DNA from: Lacrimispora sinapis
GTDB lineage: Bacteria; Bacillota; Clostridia; Lachnospirales; Lachnospiraceae
DNA length: 64,000 nucleotides
Direction of reading: 5' to 3'
NCBI RefSeq assembly: GCF_043633585.1
Contig: NZ_CP141832.1
Location: 1,984,001 to 2,048,000, forward strand
The translations under genes and the position numbers were made by a program. Positions within the stretch are counted from its first letter, which is position 1. Each line of letters starts with the position of its first letter. The notes beneath the pieces were generated by a model. The model saw only the letters and a program-made list of their open reading frames with translations. It was not told the origin of the DNA and did no database searches. Positions 9,715 to 18,045 of this stretch are shown here, one piece after another.

Positions 9715-12024
9715 ATGGTAAAATTATATGAAGGCGGAGCTTACCTTGTAAATGGAACCGAACTCATTCCGGAAGAAGAAACTTCAAAGGTTACTGCCCT
9801 GACAGGAAAAACAGCAAATAAGGAAGAAGCCAAAAAAGGGACCATCTCCTATTCTATTTTAGAAGCCCATAATACTTCAGGCAATATGGAGCACTTAAAA
9901 CTGCGTTTTGATTCCATGACCTCCCATGACATCACATTTGTAGGAATCATCCAGACTGCCCGTGCCTCCGGACTCAAGGAATTCCCAATTCCTTACGTTA
10001 TGACCAACTGTCATAATTCCCTTTGTGCAGTTGGCGGTACTATCAATGAGGATGACCATGTATTCGGACTTTCTGCAGCGAAAAAATACGGCGGTATTTT
10101 TGTGCCTCCCCATATTGCAGTCATCCATCAGTACATGCGTGAAATGATGGCGGGATGCGGACGCATGATCCTTGGTTCCGACAGCCATACCCGTTACGGT
10201 GCTCTGGGCACTATGGCAATCGGGGAAGGCGGCGGTGAATTGGTAAAACAGCTGCTTCGTGATACCTATGATGTAACCTACCCCGGCGTTGTGGCAATTT
10301 ATCTGACCGGAAAACCATCGCCTGCCGTAGGACCTCATGATGTGGCTCTTGCCATTATCGGCAAAGTGTTTAAAAGCGGATATGTCAAGAACAAAATCAT
10401 GGAATTCGTAGGACCTGGCGTAGCCTCCATGGATACTGATTACAGAAACGGTGTGGATGTTATGACCACAGAAACCACCTGTCTCTCTTCCATATGGAGA
10501 ACGGACGAAGATACCAAAGACTACTTAACCATTCATGGCCGCGGGCAGGACTATAAAGAATTAAATCCAGCAGAAATCGCTTACTACGACGGCGTTGTAA
10601 CCGTTGATTTAAGCACCATTAAGCCAATGATCGCCCTGCCCTTCCATCCAAGCAATACTTATGAAATTGATGAGCTCAACAACAACCTGGAGGATATTCT
10701 CCGGACTGTGGAAAAGGAAGCGGAGCAGATCGTGGGGAAATCCAATGCAAGCCTTTCCCTGACTGATAAAATTACCGATGGAAAGCTCATGGTCCAGCAG
10801 GGTGTCATCGCAGGCTGTGCAGGAGGCAACTATACCAACGTTATGATGGCCGCTCACATTTTAAACGGCAAAAACTGCGGCAACGATATCTTTAATTTAT
10901 CCGTATATCCTTCTTCCCAGCCGGTTTACATGGATTTAGTGAAGAAAGGTGCTGTTACGGAACTAATGGCGGCTGGTGCCACCATCCGCACTGCATTCTG
11001 CGGTCCTTGTTTTGGTGCAGGAGACACTCCCGCCAACAACACGCTGAGCATCCGCCATACCACCAGAAACTTCCCCAACCGGGAGGGCTCCAAGCCTGGG
11101 AACGGACAGATCTCCTGTGTTGCCCTCATGGATGCAAGATCCATTGCAGCTACAGCAGCTAACGGAGGATGCCTCACTTCTGCGGAAGAGTATATGGACG
11201 ATTATGAGGTTCCTGCTTATGAATTCGATTCCTCATCTTATGACAGAAGGGTTTATCAGGGATATGGAAATCCACAGGAAGAATCTGATTTAATAAACGG
11301 ACCAAACATCAAAGACTGGCCGGCTATGAGTTCTCTGACCGAAAACATCATGCTTCAGGTATGTTCAAAGATCATGGACCCGGTTACAACGACCGATGAA
11401 TTGATTCCCTCCGGAGAAACCTCCTCTTACCGTTCCAATCCACTGGGACTTGCTGAATTCACATTATCCCGCCGTGATCCGGAGTATGTGGCCCGTTCCA
11501 AGAAAGTGAATGAGCTGGAACAGATTCGTAAAAGCGGAGCCTGTCCGTTAAAAGCCAGCGAAGACTTGGACCGGGCTTTCCATGCGCTGCGCATCCACTT
11601 AAACCAGCCAGAGCTGAACGCTTCAGAAACAGAAATCGGAAGTGTTATCTATGCGGTAAAACCTGGAGACGGTTCTGCCAGGGAACAGGCGGCAAGCTGC
11701 CAGAGAGTGCTTGGAGGTCTGGCAAATATTGCCAGGGAATATGCGACCAAACGTTACCGTTCCAATGTGATGAACTGGGGAATGATTCCCTTCCTTCTTG
11801 ATGAGGAACCTGATTTTGAAGTGGGGGACTTTATCTATGTAGCCGGAGTAAGAACTGCTCTTGACGGAGAAATGAAGTACATTCCAGCCTATGTCATCAA
11901 GAATACGGAAGGAAATCCCATTCGTAAAATCAATCTTCACATTGCGGAAATGACACCGGAAGAACGGGAAATTGTAAAGTCCGGATGTCTCATCAACTAC
12001 AACCGTAATAAAATCAAACACTAA
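9715..12024 (+). CDS. Aconitase-family hydratase (YbhJ-like lineage)
   Basis: Fe-S hydratase expected to interconvert citrate and isocitrate. The 769-residue protein has the aconitase fold with the three cluster Cys: one in VIAGCAGGNYTNVM and two in AFCGPCFGAGDTPAN. The first motif differs from the usual GSCTNSR of AcnA/AcnB, which places it with the less-studied YbhJ-like hydratases often found in Clostridia. The LGSDSHTRYGALGTMAIGEGG block is conserved. A swivel domain is at the C-terminus (about residues 600-765). It starts 2 bp after the citrate synthase stop, which strongly supports an aconitase role in the same pathway. The substrate assignment is by context, not by motif. Confidence 0.88.
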   Translation: MVKLYEGGAYLVNGTELIPEEETSKVTALTGKTANKEEAKKGTISYSILEAHNTSGNMEHLKLRFDSMTSHDITFVGIIQTARASGLKEFPIPYVMTNCHNSLCAVGGTINEDDHVFGLSAAKKYGGIFVPPHIAVIHQYMREMMAGCGRMILGSDSHTRYGALGTMAIGEGGGELVKQLLRDTYDVTYPGVVAIYLTGKPSPAVGPHDVALAIIGKVFKSGYVKNKIMEFVGPGVASMDTDYRNGVDVMTTETTCLSSIWRTDEDTKDYLTIHGRGQDYKELNPAEIAYYDGVVTVDLSTIKPMIALPFHPSNTYEIDELNNNLEDILRTVEKEAEQIVGKSNASLSLTDKITDGKLMVQQGVIAGCAGGNYTNVMMAAHILNGKNCGNDIFNLSVYPSSQPVYMDLVKKGAVTELMAAGATIRTAFCGPCFGAGDTPANNTLSIRHTTRNFPNREGSKPGNGQISCVALMDARSIAATAANGGCLTSAEEYMDDYEVPAYEFDSSSYDRRVYQGYGNPQEESDLINGPNIKDWPAMSSLTENIMLQVCSKIMDPVTTTDELIPSGETSSYRSNPLGLAEFTLSRRDPEYVARSKKVNELEQIRKSGACPLKASEDLDRAFHALRIHLNQPELNASETEIGSVIYAVKPGDGSAREQAASCQRVLGGLANIAREYATKRYRSNVMNWGMIPFLLDEEPDFEVGDFIYVAGVRTALDGEMKYIPAYVIKNTEGNPIRKINLHIAEMTPEEREIVKSGCLINYNRNKIKH

Positions 12025-12030
12025 AATCTT

Positions 12031-12083
12031 AAAGCCCCTGTTTGGGAACTGGAATCATATCCACTCCCAACAGGGGCTTTTTC
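12031..12083. terminator. Bidirectional intrinsic terminator
   Basis: AAAGCCCCTGTT (from 12031) pairs with AACAGGGGCTTTTT (to 12083). It has an A-run on one side and a T-run on the other. It separates the convergent aconitase (+) and NlpC/P60 (-) genes. Confidence 0.9.
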
Positions 12084-12097
12084 ATCGTCTGATCGAA

Positions 12098-13693
12098 TTA
12101 CTTGCCTATTATATTACGGATCTTTACAGGGGTACGGTAATTCCAGGTGGAAATCTTAATTCCACTTCGTCTGCTGGCAGCATTTACGATCTGGCCGTTA
12201 CCGATATAAATCCCTACATGATTGATGGTTCCTCTGCTGTTGGCATAAAACACCAGGTCACCAGGCTGCATATCCCCGGATTTTACAGGAGTACCCATTT
12301 GTGCCTGAGAGCCGGAGTAATGAGGAAGTCCGATACCAAAGTGTGAAAAGACCGACATGGTAAATCCGGAACAGTCTGCTCCCTTTGTAAGGCTGGTTCC
12401 GCCCCATACATAGGGATTTCCAAGGAACTGCAGTGCATAATTTACGATCTGGGTCCTTAATGACGCCTGTTCATTGGCTTTCTCTTCCAATGGGGAGAAT
12501 TTGATCGCCTGAGGAAGTGCATAGCGCACATCCACAAAATCAGTGGATACATAGGCACTGCTGTCTTCCTCCAGCTCGATCTCAACCCAGCCGTCGATCT
12601 GCTTTAAAACAGGATAACGTTCATTATTGGAAATCTGGGTCCATATCTTAGAGTCTGTGCTCGGTTCAGACCTTGCGTTTAGCATATCGGTGCTCACAAT
12701 AGCCATCAGTTCCGCCACCTGCATGGCCTCATCCTTGGCTGCCGGACCGGTTAAAATATAATCTGATTTCACATAGCCGGTAATGCTACCGGACTGGATC
12801 TTATACCACCCATCGTCTGTCTTCTCTAAAATATCTCCCGCTGCCTTACTTGGCATCTTGGCAATGATCTTGCCTTTTTCATTGGGTTCTTCCCTTACAT
12901 TCAAATAGTTATCCACATCAGAAATTCCGATGTTCTTATAGTAATTAAAGATCATGGCCTTTAAGTCCAGTTTTCTTGCTTCATTTAAGGAGTATTCCAG
13001 CTTGACATAATCAGAGGACAAATACCCGGAGGCAATCTTTACCCAGCCATCGGTCTGTCCCAATACCTCATACCGTTCATTGTTAAGTGCCTGCCCCACA
13101 GAATCCGAACTTTTAGAGGCTTCTTTTCTGATATTCATACTGTCCGCAGTGACCACTGCGCGTAATTTCACCAGACTTTCCGCTTTTTTCTTCGCTTCCT
13201 CCCCTGTAATCACATACTGGGAATTGATATAGCCCTCAATTCCTCCGGAAGTTATCTTATACCAGCCGTCTTCGGTCTTATCTAAAATATCACAGGCACC
13301 GTCTCCCTGCAGCTTTCCAATCACATCCGCTTCTGTGCTGGGTTCTTTTCTGACATTCAAATAACCGGACGCTTTTACAATTCCAAGATTTTTATACGAG
13401 TCTATGACTTTTTTAATCTCCTGGGTTTCCTTGGCGGCTTCTTCGGAAGATTTGGTATTATTCCCTGTAGAATTTAACTCCTTTTGTCCATTGGCCTGCG
13501 AAGCGGTTGCCAATGCGGCCGGAGCTGAAGCTCCATTCCTTTTCACAGCTACCCCGGCTGTGACGATGACTGCCACCAGAACGACACCGGCACCGCCCAT
13601 GATCAATAACTTTTTATAATCACTTTTGGTACGTTTTTTTCTTGCTTTATCCAAACGAATCACATAATCTTTTTTATCGTTGCTGTTTTCCAT
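12098..13693 (-). CDS. Membrane-anchored NlpC/P60 peptidoglycan endopeptidase with four SH3b domains
   Basis: Extracytoplasmic gamma-D-Glu-diamino-acid endopeptidase type protein acting on cell wall. Order in the 531-residue protein: short basic cytoplasmic segment, one membrane segment at about 30-50 (LLIMGGAGVVLVAVIVTAGV), low-complexity linker, four bacterial SH3 repeats, each opening with a LNVRKEP-like motif (about 112-160, 180-232, 262-310, 335-390), then NlpC/P60 at about 410-530. The catalytic Cys is in GADCSGFTMSVF and the His in GTINHVGIYIGNG; the Trp of YVWGGTSL is also conserved. The start ATG has GGATGGAGAG upstream. It is monocistronic between two terminators. Its role in growth, separation or spore germination cannot be distinguished. 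Confidence 0.93.
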   Translation of the reverse strand: MENSNDKKDYVIRLDKARKKRTKSDYKKLLIMGGAGVVLVAVIVTAGVAVKRNGASAPAALATASQANGQKELNSTGNNTKSSEEAAKETQEIKKVIDSYKNLGIVKASGYLNVRKEPSTEADVIGKLQGDGACDILDKTEDGWYKITSGGIEGYINSQYVITGEEAKKKAESLVKLRAVVTADSMNIRKEASKSSDSVGQALNNERYEVLGQTDGWVKIASGYLSSDYVKLEYSLNEARKLDLKAMIFNYYKNIGISDVDNYLNVREEPNEKGKIIAKMPSKAAGDILEKTDDGWYKIQSGSITGYVKSDYILTGPAAKDEAMQVAELMAIVSTDMLNARSEPSTDSKIWTQISNNERYPVLKQIDGWVEIELEEDSSAYVSTDFVDVRYALPQAIKFSPLEEKANEQASLRTQIVNYALQFLGNPYVWGGTSLTKGADCSGFTMSVFSHFGIGLPHYSGSQAQMGTPVKSGDMQPGDLVFYANSRGTINHVGIYIGNGQIVNAASRRSGIKISTWNYRTPVKIRNIIGK

Positions 13694-13875
13694 TCTGTCT
13701 TTCTCTCCATCCTCAACTATTCTATCGGATCACCGATTCAGACTATGAGCCTATTCGACTAAGTATAGCATATTCTGTCACGTTTTGCGATATTTGACAT
13801 GCAAAAAATTATTAAGATTCTGTTACATCGCCGAACAAAACCATCCAATTTTATTAAGATACCAAACAAAAAGAA

Positions 13876-13918
13876 AACATGGGCCATGCCTTCATAGAAA
13901 CAGCATCAAACCCATGTT
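13876..13918 (-). terminator. Terminator of the ABC transporter operon
   Basis: On the minus strand AACATGGG pairs with CCCATGTT (13876-13883 with 13911-13918) and is followed by a T-rich stretch. It is 10 bp after the ATPase stop. The rest of the 234-bp gap holds the upstream region of the NlpC/P60 gene, and I see no other element there. Confidence 0.7.
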
Positions 13919-13927
13919 ATAAGCGTT

Positions 13928-14725
13928 TTATTTTGCCAGTATCATACGGTCATTGGTGAATTCTTCTCCGCTTGCTTCTTCAAATTTCTTTAACAGGTCT
14001 TCGACTTCCAGCTTCTTCTTCTCATCTCCGGACACGTCGTAAATAATACGTCCTTCATGCATCATAATCAAACGGTTTCCGATCTGAATGGCATCCTTCA
14101 TGTTATGAGTGATCATCAGTGTGGTCAGGTTCTGTTCTTCCACGATTTCTTCCGTGATCTCAAGAACCTTTTTTGCCGTCTTAGGATCAAGAGCCGCGGT
14201 ATGCTCATCAAGGAGAAGGAGCTTTGGTTTCTGCAGCGTTGCCATTAAAAGAGTAAGTGCCTGTCTTTGTCCTCCGGAAAGAAGTCCCACCTTGTTGGTC
14301 ATACGGTTTTCAAGACCCAGACCCAGCTTTTTAAGGGCTTCCTGGTAAAATTCTTTTTCACTGGATTTGATCCCCCAGGCAAGACTCCTGTTCTTGCCTC
14401 TCCGGTAAGCAAGAGCCATATTTTCCTGGATCTCCATACCGGCAGCGGTTCCCATCATAGGGTCCTGGAAGACCCTGCCGATGTACTTTGCTCTCTTATA
14501 TTCTGGAAAACGGGAAATATTGACCCCGTCAATTTCAATTTTACCGGAATCAATGGGATAAACACCGGCAACCATATTGAGTGTGGTGGATTTTCCGGCT
14601 CCATTTCCTCCAATAACCGTAACAAAATCGCCCTCATCCAGATGGAGGTTAATGCCGTTCAATGCTTTTTTCTCGTTGATGGTATTTTTATTAAACGTCT
14701 TTCTCACATTCTTAATATCCAGCAT
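13928..14725 (-). CDS. ABC transporter ATP-binding protein (TrpXYZ/ABC_sub_bind type system)
   Basis: Cytoplasmic ATPase that drives the importer encoded with it. Walker A is GGNGAGKSTT (about residue 38), the signature is LLSGGQRQALTLLMATLQ, Walker B is LLLLDEHTAALD and the switch His is in ITHNMKDA. I chose ATG 14723-14725 (MLDIKNVRKTF) because AAGGAGG lies 9-10 bases upstream; an ATG at 14731 overlaps the permease stop in an ATGA. The longer frame to 14767 runs into the permease gene. This ATPase type goes with the single permease and lipoprotein encoded upstream. The ligand class (aromatic amino acid or other small molecule) is not determined. Confidence 0.9.
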   Translation of the reverse strand: MLDIKNVRKTFNKNTINEKKALNGINLHLDEGDFVTVIGGNGAGKSTTLNMVAGVYPIDSGKIEIDGVNISRFPEYKRAKYIGRVFQDPMMGTAAGMEIQENMALAYRRGKNRSLAWGIKSSEKEFYQEALKKLGLGLENRMTNKVGLLSGGQRQALTLLMATLQKPKLLLLDEHTAALDPKTAKKVLEITEEIVEEQNLTTLMITHNMKDAIQIGNRLIMMHEGRIIYDVSGDEKKKLEVEDLLKKFEEASGEEFTNDRMILAK

Positions 14726-14727
14726 AA

Positions 14728-15642
14728 TCATTCCCCTCCTTCGGTATAGGCTGCGTTTAAGCGCCATTTACGAATGACCACAGGAACGCAGAGCGCCACC
14801 GCTACAATCACAGCGGATAAAAGTTTCATATCGTTGGCATTCATGCCCATCCTTAAAACAATGGCCCGGATCACAAAATAGATGACGGAGCCTACGACTG
14901 CAGACGCCAGCTTGCTTCCAAAGGAGCGGAGTTTTCCCATAAGCACTTCCCCGATCACAATGGCAGCCAGACCGATTACAATGGCACCGGTCCCCATGCC
15001 GATATCCGCATATTTCTGGCTTTGGCTCACCAGACCTCCGGAAATGCCCACAAGTCCGTTGCTGATGGTAAGCGCCAAAAGCTTGGTCCAGTTGGTATTC
15101 ACTCCCTGTGCCCGGATCATGGCTTCATTGTTGCCGGTAGCACGCATGGCACTTCCGATCTCGGTTCCAAAAAACCAGTACAGCAGCACGATCATAAGAA
15201 TGGCGATTCCCACACCGATCACCAGAGCGGACGCCTGTTTTCCAAACCCTGTCATTTCGATAAATTTGGAAAACACCGTATCCGCTTTCAACAACGGAAT
15301 ATTACTTTTTCCGCTCATGATCCGCAGGTTGATGGACCAAAGCCCGATCTGAGTCAGGATTCCTGCTAAAATCGCAGGTATATCAAAAATTGTATGTAAC
15401 AGTCCCGTCACCGCACCGGCTGCCATTCCTGCGACTCCGGCCACAAGCAAAGCAACCCACGGGTCCATATGAAACATCAATACCATGACCGCACAAACGC
15501 AGCCGCCCATGGCAAAGCTTCCGTCAACGGTTAAATCTGCAATGTCCAAAAGCTTATAGGTAATGTAAACTCCAAGCACCATAATTCCCCACAAAACGCC
15601 CTGTACCACCGCATCCTGTAAGGATACCAGCAAACCACTCAT
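14728..15642 (-). CDS. ABC transporter permease (BPD_transp_2 type)
   Basis: Integral membrane subunit of 304 residues with about eight hydrophobic segments. It has the family signature TVDGSFAMGGCVCAVM near residues 37-52 and GNNEAMIRAQGVNTNWTKLLALTISNGLVGISGGL around 190-225, the pattern of TrpY-like and LivH-like permeases. The start ATG has GTGGAGG upstream. The stop overlaps the ATPase start region. It is separated from the upstream lipoprotein gene by a 146-bp gap containing strong hairpins, which may lower permease expression relative to the binding protein. Confidence 0.92.
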   Translation of the reverse strand: MSGLLVSLQDAVVQGVLWGIMVLGVYITYKLLDIADLTVDGSFAMGGCVCAVMVLMFHMDPWVALLVAGVAGMAAGAVTGLLHTIFDIPAILAGILTQIGLWSINLRIMSGKSNIPLLKADTVFSKFIEMTGFGKQASALVIGVGIAILMIVLLYWFFGTEIGSAMRATGNNEAMIRAQGVNTNWTKLLALTISNGLVGISGGLVSQSQKYADIGMGTGAIVIGLAAIVIGEVLMGKLRSFGSKLASAVVGSVIYFVIRAIVLRMGMNANDMKLLSAVIVAVALCVPVVIRKWRLNAAYTEGGE

Positions 15643-15674
15643 CTATCATTCCTCCACATATATTCTCATTTTAC

Positions 15675-15774
15675 AGGCATAAATGCCTTACATAAAAAAT
15701 GTCAGTATCATTTTTTATGTAAAGCATCTATGAGGGAATCAGGAGAACCGGTGAAACGGTCCGCCCGGGATTCC
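15675..15774 (-). promoter_or_regulatory. Intercistronic hairpins between binding protein and permease genes
   Basis: TTACATAAAAAATG (15688-15701) pairs perfectly with CATTTTTTATGTAA (15709-15722). After one mismatch the stem continues with ATGC/GCAT, covering 15683-15727. AGGCATAAATGCCT at 15675-15688 is a palindrome that overlaps and would compete with this stem. A second hairpin pairs GGGAATC near 15733 with GATTCCC near 15774. Such structures between a binding-protein gene and its permease commonly stabilise the upstream message or attenuate the downstream genes. Confidence 0.6.
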
Positions 15775-15788
15775 CCTGTTATAATTTG

Positions 15789-16817
15789 TTATTTAAGATT
15801 GGAAACATCAATCCCCAATGCTTTTGCTGTCTCTTCATTGACAGAAAGCTTGCATTTTTCTGCAGGAAGATATTCAATGGCCATTTTGGAAATATCCTCT
15901 CCATCCTTTAAAACCCGCACTGCCTGCTGACCGGTCAAGTACCCAAGCTCAAAATAATCAATTCCGTAAGTGGCAAGCCCGCCAGCCTTTACCATGCCTT
16001 CTTCTCCACAAATGGTAGGAAGGCCGTTTTCATTGGCAATCATGGCTACCGTGGTCATTCCAGCCGCAATGGTGTTGTCTGTCGGTGCATAGATGGCATC
16101 CACCTTACCTACCATGGAAGTAACCACGGTCTGGATCTCATTGGAACTTGATACGGTATAATCCACTGCTGTCATCCCTTCTGCTTCAATGGCTTCCCTT
16201 GCCATCTTTGCCTGGATCTCAGAGTTGGACTCTGCGGAAGCATAGAGGATCCCTACTGTCTTCGCTTCCGGAAGAATTTTCTTTAACAGGGCAATCTGCT
16301 CTTTGACAGGGGTTAAATCAGAAGTACCGCTTACATTTCCTCCAGGAACTTCGTTGCTTTCAACCAAATCGGAGGCTGCCGGATCAGTCACTGCAGTCAC
16401 CAGAACCGGAATATCACTGGTGGCACCTGCTACTGCCTGAGCCGCAGGTGTTGCAATGGAAAGAATCAGATCATTGCCGTCATTGACCAGCTTGCTGGCA
16501 ATGGTCTGGCAGGTAGACTGGTCCCCCGCCGCATTCTGCTGATCTACGGTATAGTTAAGGCCTGCATCATCAAGGGCTTTGATAAATCCTTTATTTGCTG
16601 CATCCAAAGCGGTGTGCTGTACTAACTGAAGCACTCCGATCTTAAACTGCTTGCCGTCTGCCGTTTTTTCTCCGGTTGTCTCTGCTCCGCCTGCAGACTC
16701 CTGACCGGTGGCAGCCTCTGTTCCTTTGCTCTCCTGGGTTTTTGCCCCGCACGCGGCCAGGGACATCATCATGGCACCGGCAAGAATCAGTGATAACACT
16801 TTCTTCGTTTTTTTCAT
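15789..16817 (-). CDS. ABC transporter substrate-binding lipoprotein (ABC_sub_bind family, TrpX-like)
   Basis: Extracytoplasmic ligand-binding lipoprotein. From ATG 16815-16817 the signal peptide is MKKTKKVLSLILAGAMMMS, with lipobox LAAC (Cys 23), then a Ser/Glu/Thr-rich linker and a two-lobe binding domain with FKIGVLQLVQHTALD, PVLVTAVTDPAASDLV and TVGILYASAESNSE. These are typical of PF04392 proteins, which include TrpX-like aromatic amino acid binders. AGAGGAGAG is 9 bp upstream of this ATG; the frame extension to 16841 lies over the ribosome binding site. It is the first gene of the operon with the permease and ATPase. Confidence 0.93.
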   Translation of the reverse strand: MKKTKKVLSLILAGAMMMSLAACGAKTQESKGTEAATGQESAGGAETTGEKTADGKQFKIGVLQLVQHTALDAANKGFIKALDDAGLNYTVDQQNAAGDQSTCQTIASKLVNDGNDLILSIATPAAQAVAGATSDIPVLVTAVTDPAASDLVESNEVPGGNVSGTSDLTPVKEQIALLKKILPEAKTVGILYASAESNSEIQAKMAREAIEAEGMTAVDYTVSSSNEIQTVVTSMVGKVDAIYAPTDNTIAAGMTTVAMIANENGLPTICGEEGMVKAGGLATYGIDYFELGYLTGQQAVRVLKDGEDISKMAIEYLPAEKCKLSVNEETAKALGIDVSNLK

Positions 16818-16994
16818 AATCTTCTCTCCTCTACCTTTCAAAAAACTTGTCCTATTTTGAACTTATTTTGTATCATACTACAAAATACACCCCTCGTCAA
16901 TTTTATTACTTTAAAATTATATGTTTTTAAAGCGTTAAAGCGTAACTTTGTTAAAAATGTCCTATAAAATTGCTTTAAAAGCATTTTTATTGCA

Positions 16995-17027
16995 TCAAAA
17001 AACCGAAGCATAATACGCTCCGGTTTT
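16995..17027 (-). terminator. Terminator after the YitT gene
   Basis: On the minus strand AAAACCGgAGC pairs with GCTtCGGTTTT, followed by more T residues. It starts 6 bp after the YitT stop. Confidence 0.85.
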
Positions 17028-17032
17028 AAATA

Positions 17033-17896
17033 CTAACTGGTTAAAAATCCCTTTCCTATAATTTCACTGGAATTGGAAATCAGGATAAAGGCAGATGGCT
17101 CTACGTTTCGTATATAGTTTCTAAGTTTCAGCGCCTGAGACCGTTTCATAGTGGTCAATATGACGGTTTTCTTATGATGACTGAACGCTCCCTGTGCCTC
17201 GTAGACGGTAGCGCTCCGGTTCAGTCCATGAATAATGTAATCACAGATGGGAGCCGGATCATCACAGATAATACTGAAACACTTGCACAAATTGATATTC
17301 TCTATTATATCGTCAATCACCAGGGATTTCGCCATAAGTCCCAAAGAAGAAAACAACCCTGTCTGAGGACCAAATACGAAATAAGCCAGAATGACACCTG
17401 TTACATCCACAAGCAAAAGCACAGTTCCAATGTTATAACTGGTGTACCGCTTTAAAATCATGGCGATCACATCGGTTCCCCCGCTGGAGGCTCCCACATA
17501 AAATAGGATTGCCGAGCCCACACCTGGTAAAAGAATGGCAAAAATCAATTCCAAAAGCGGCTCTGAAGTCAGAGGCCCTTTCATTGGATACAGCCGTTCC
17601 AGAAAATATAAGAATATGGACATCAGGATGGTTGCATATATGGTCTTGATACCAAAGCCCTTTCCTAAAAACAGAAATCCAACTGCCAGCAGAACCCAGT
17701 TCACAATATTCGTAAACTGACCGGCCGACCAATGTGTTAATGCACTGATCACAGTGGCAAAGCCTGTAACACCTCCAAAAGCAAAATTATTTGGGAATTT
17801 AAAGAAATATATCCCCACCACCATAATCCAAATGCTTACTGTAATCAGTCCATATTCCGCAAGCGTTCTCAGTGTCTTATTCTCTATCTGCTTCAT
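17033..17896 (-). CDS. YitT family membrane protein (DUF161/DUF2179)
   Basis: Conserved membrane protein of 287 residues. The first 200 residues hold five to six hydrophobic segments (for example YGLITVSIWIMVVGIYFF and the glycine-rich FAFGGVTGFATVISAL). A C-terminal cytoplasmic DUF2179 domain (about residues 215-285: SATVYEAQGAFSHHKKTVIL, MKRSQALKLRNYIRNVEPSAFI) follows. It starts MKQIENKTLRTLAEYG, with GGAGGGAG somewhat far upstream (about 14 bp). It stands alone between galT and the ABC operon. The function is unknown; a transport role is suspected for the family. Confidence 0.88.
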   Translation of the reverse strand: MKQIENKTLRTLAEYGLITVSIWIMVVGIYFFKFPNNFAFGGVTGFATVISALTHWSAGQFTNIVNWVLLAVGFLFLGKGFGIKTIYATILMSIFLYFLERLYPMKGPLTSEPLLELIFAILLPGVGSAILFYVGASSGGTDVIAMILKRYTSYNIGTVLLLVDVTGVILAYFVFGPQTGLFSSLGLMAKSLVIDDIIENINLCKCFSIICDDPAPICDYIIHGLNRSATVYEAQGAFSHHKKTVILTTMKRSQALKLRNYIRNVEPSAFILISNSSEIIGKGFLTS

Positions 17897-18045
17897 GACA
17901 ATTTCTAAGTCTCCCTCCGGCTCATTCCGTCCGGTTTCGTATGTTTTTTATGTAAATCAGAACACTTCTCCTGATTCCAAATAGAATATAACTCAAAGGG
18001 AAAATAATTACAAACATCAATCTATCTGATAGTCTCACAATGTTT

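Noticed and set aside
15683..15727. Perfect inverted repeat as an insertion sequence end or excision scar
   Set aside because: It is a single compact hairpin in an operon gap with no target duplication or transposase remnant.
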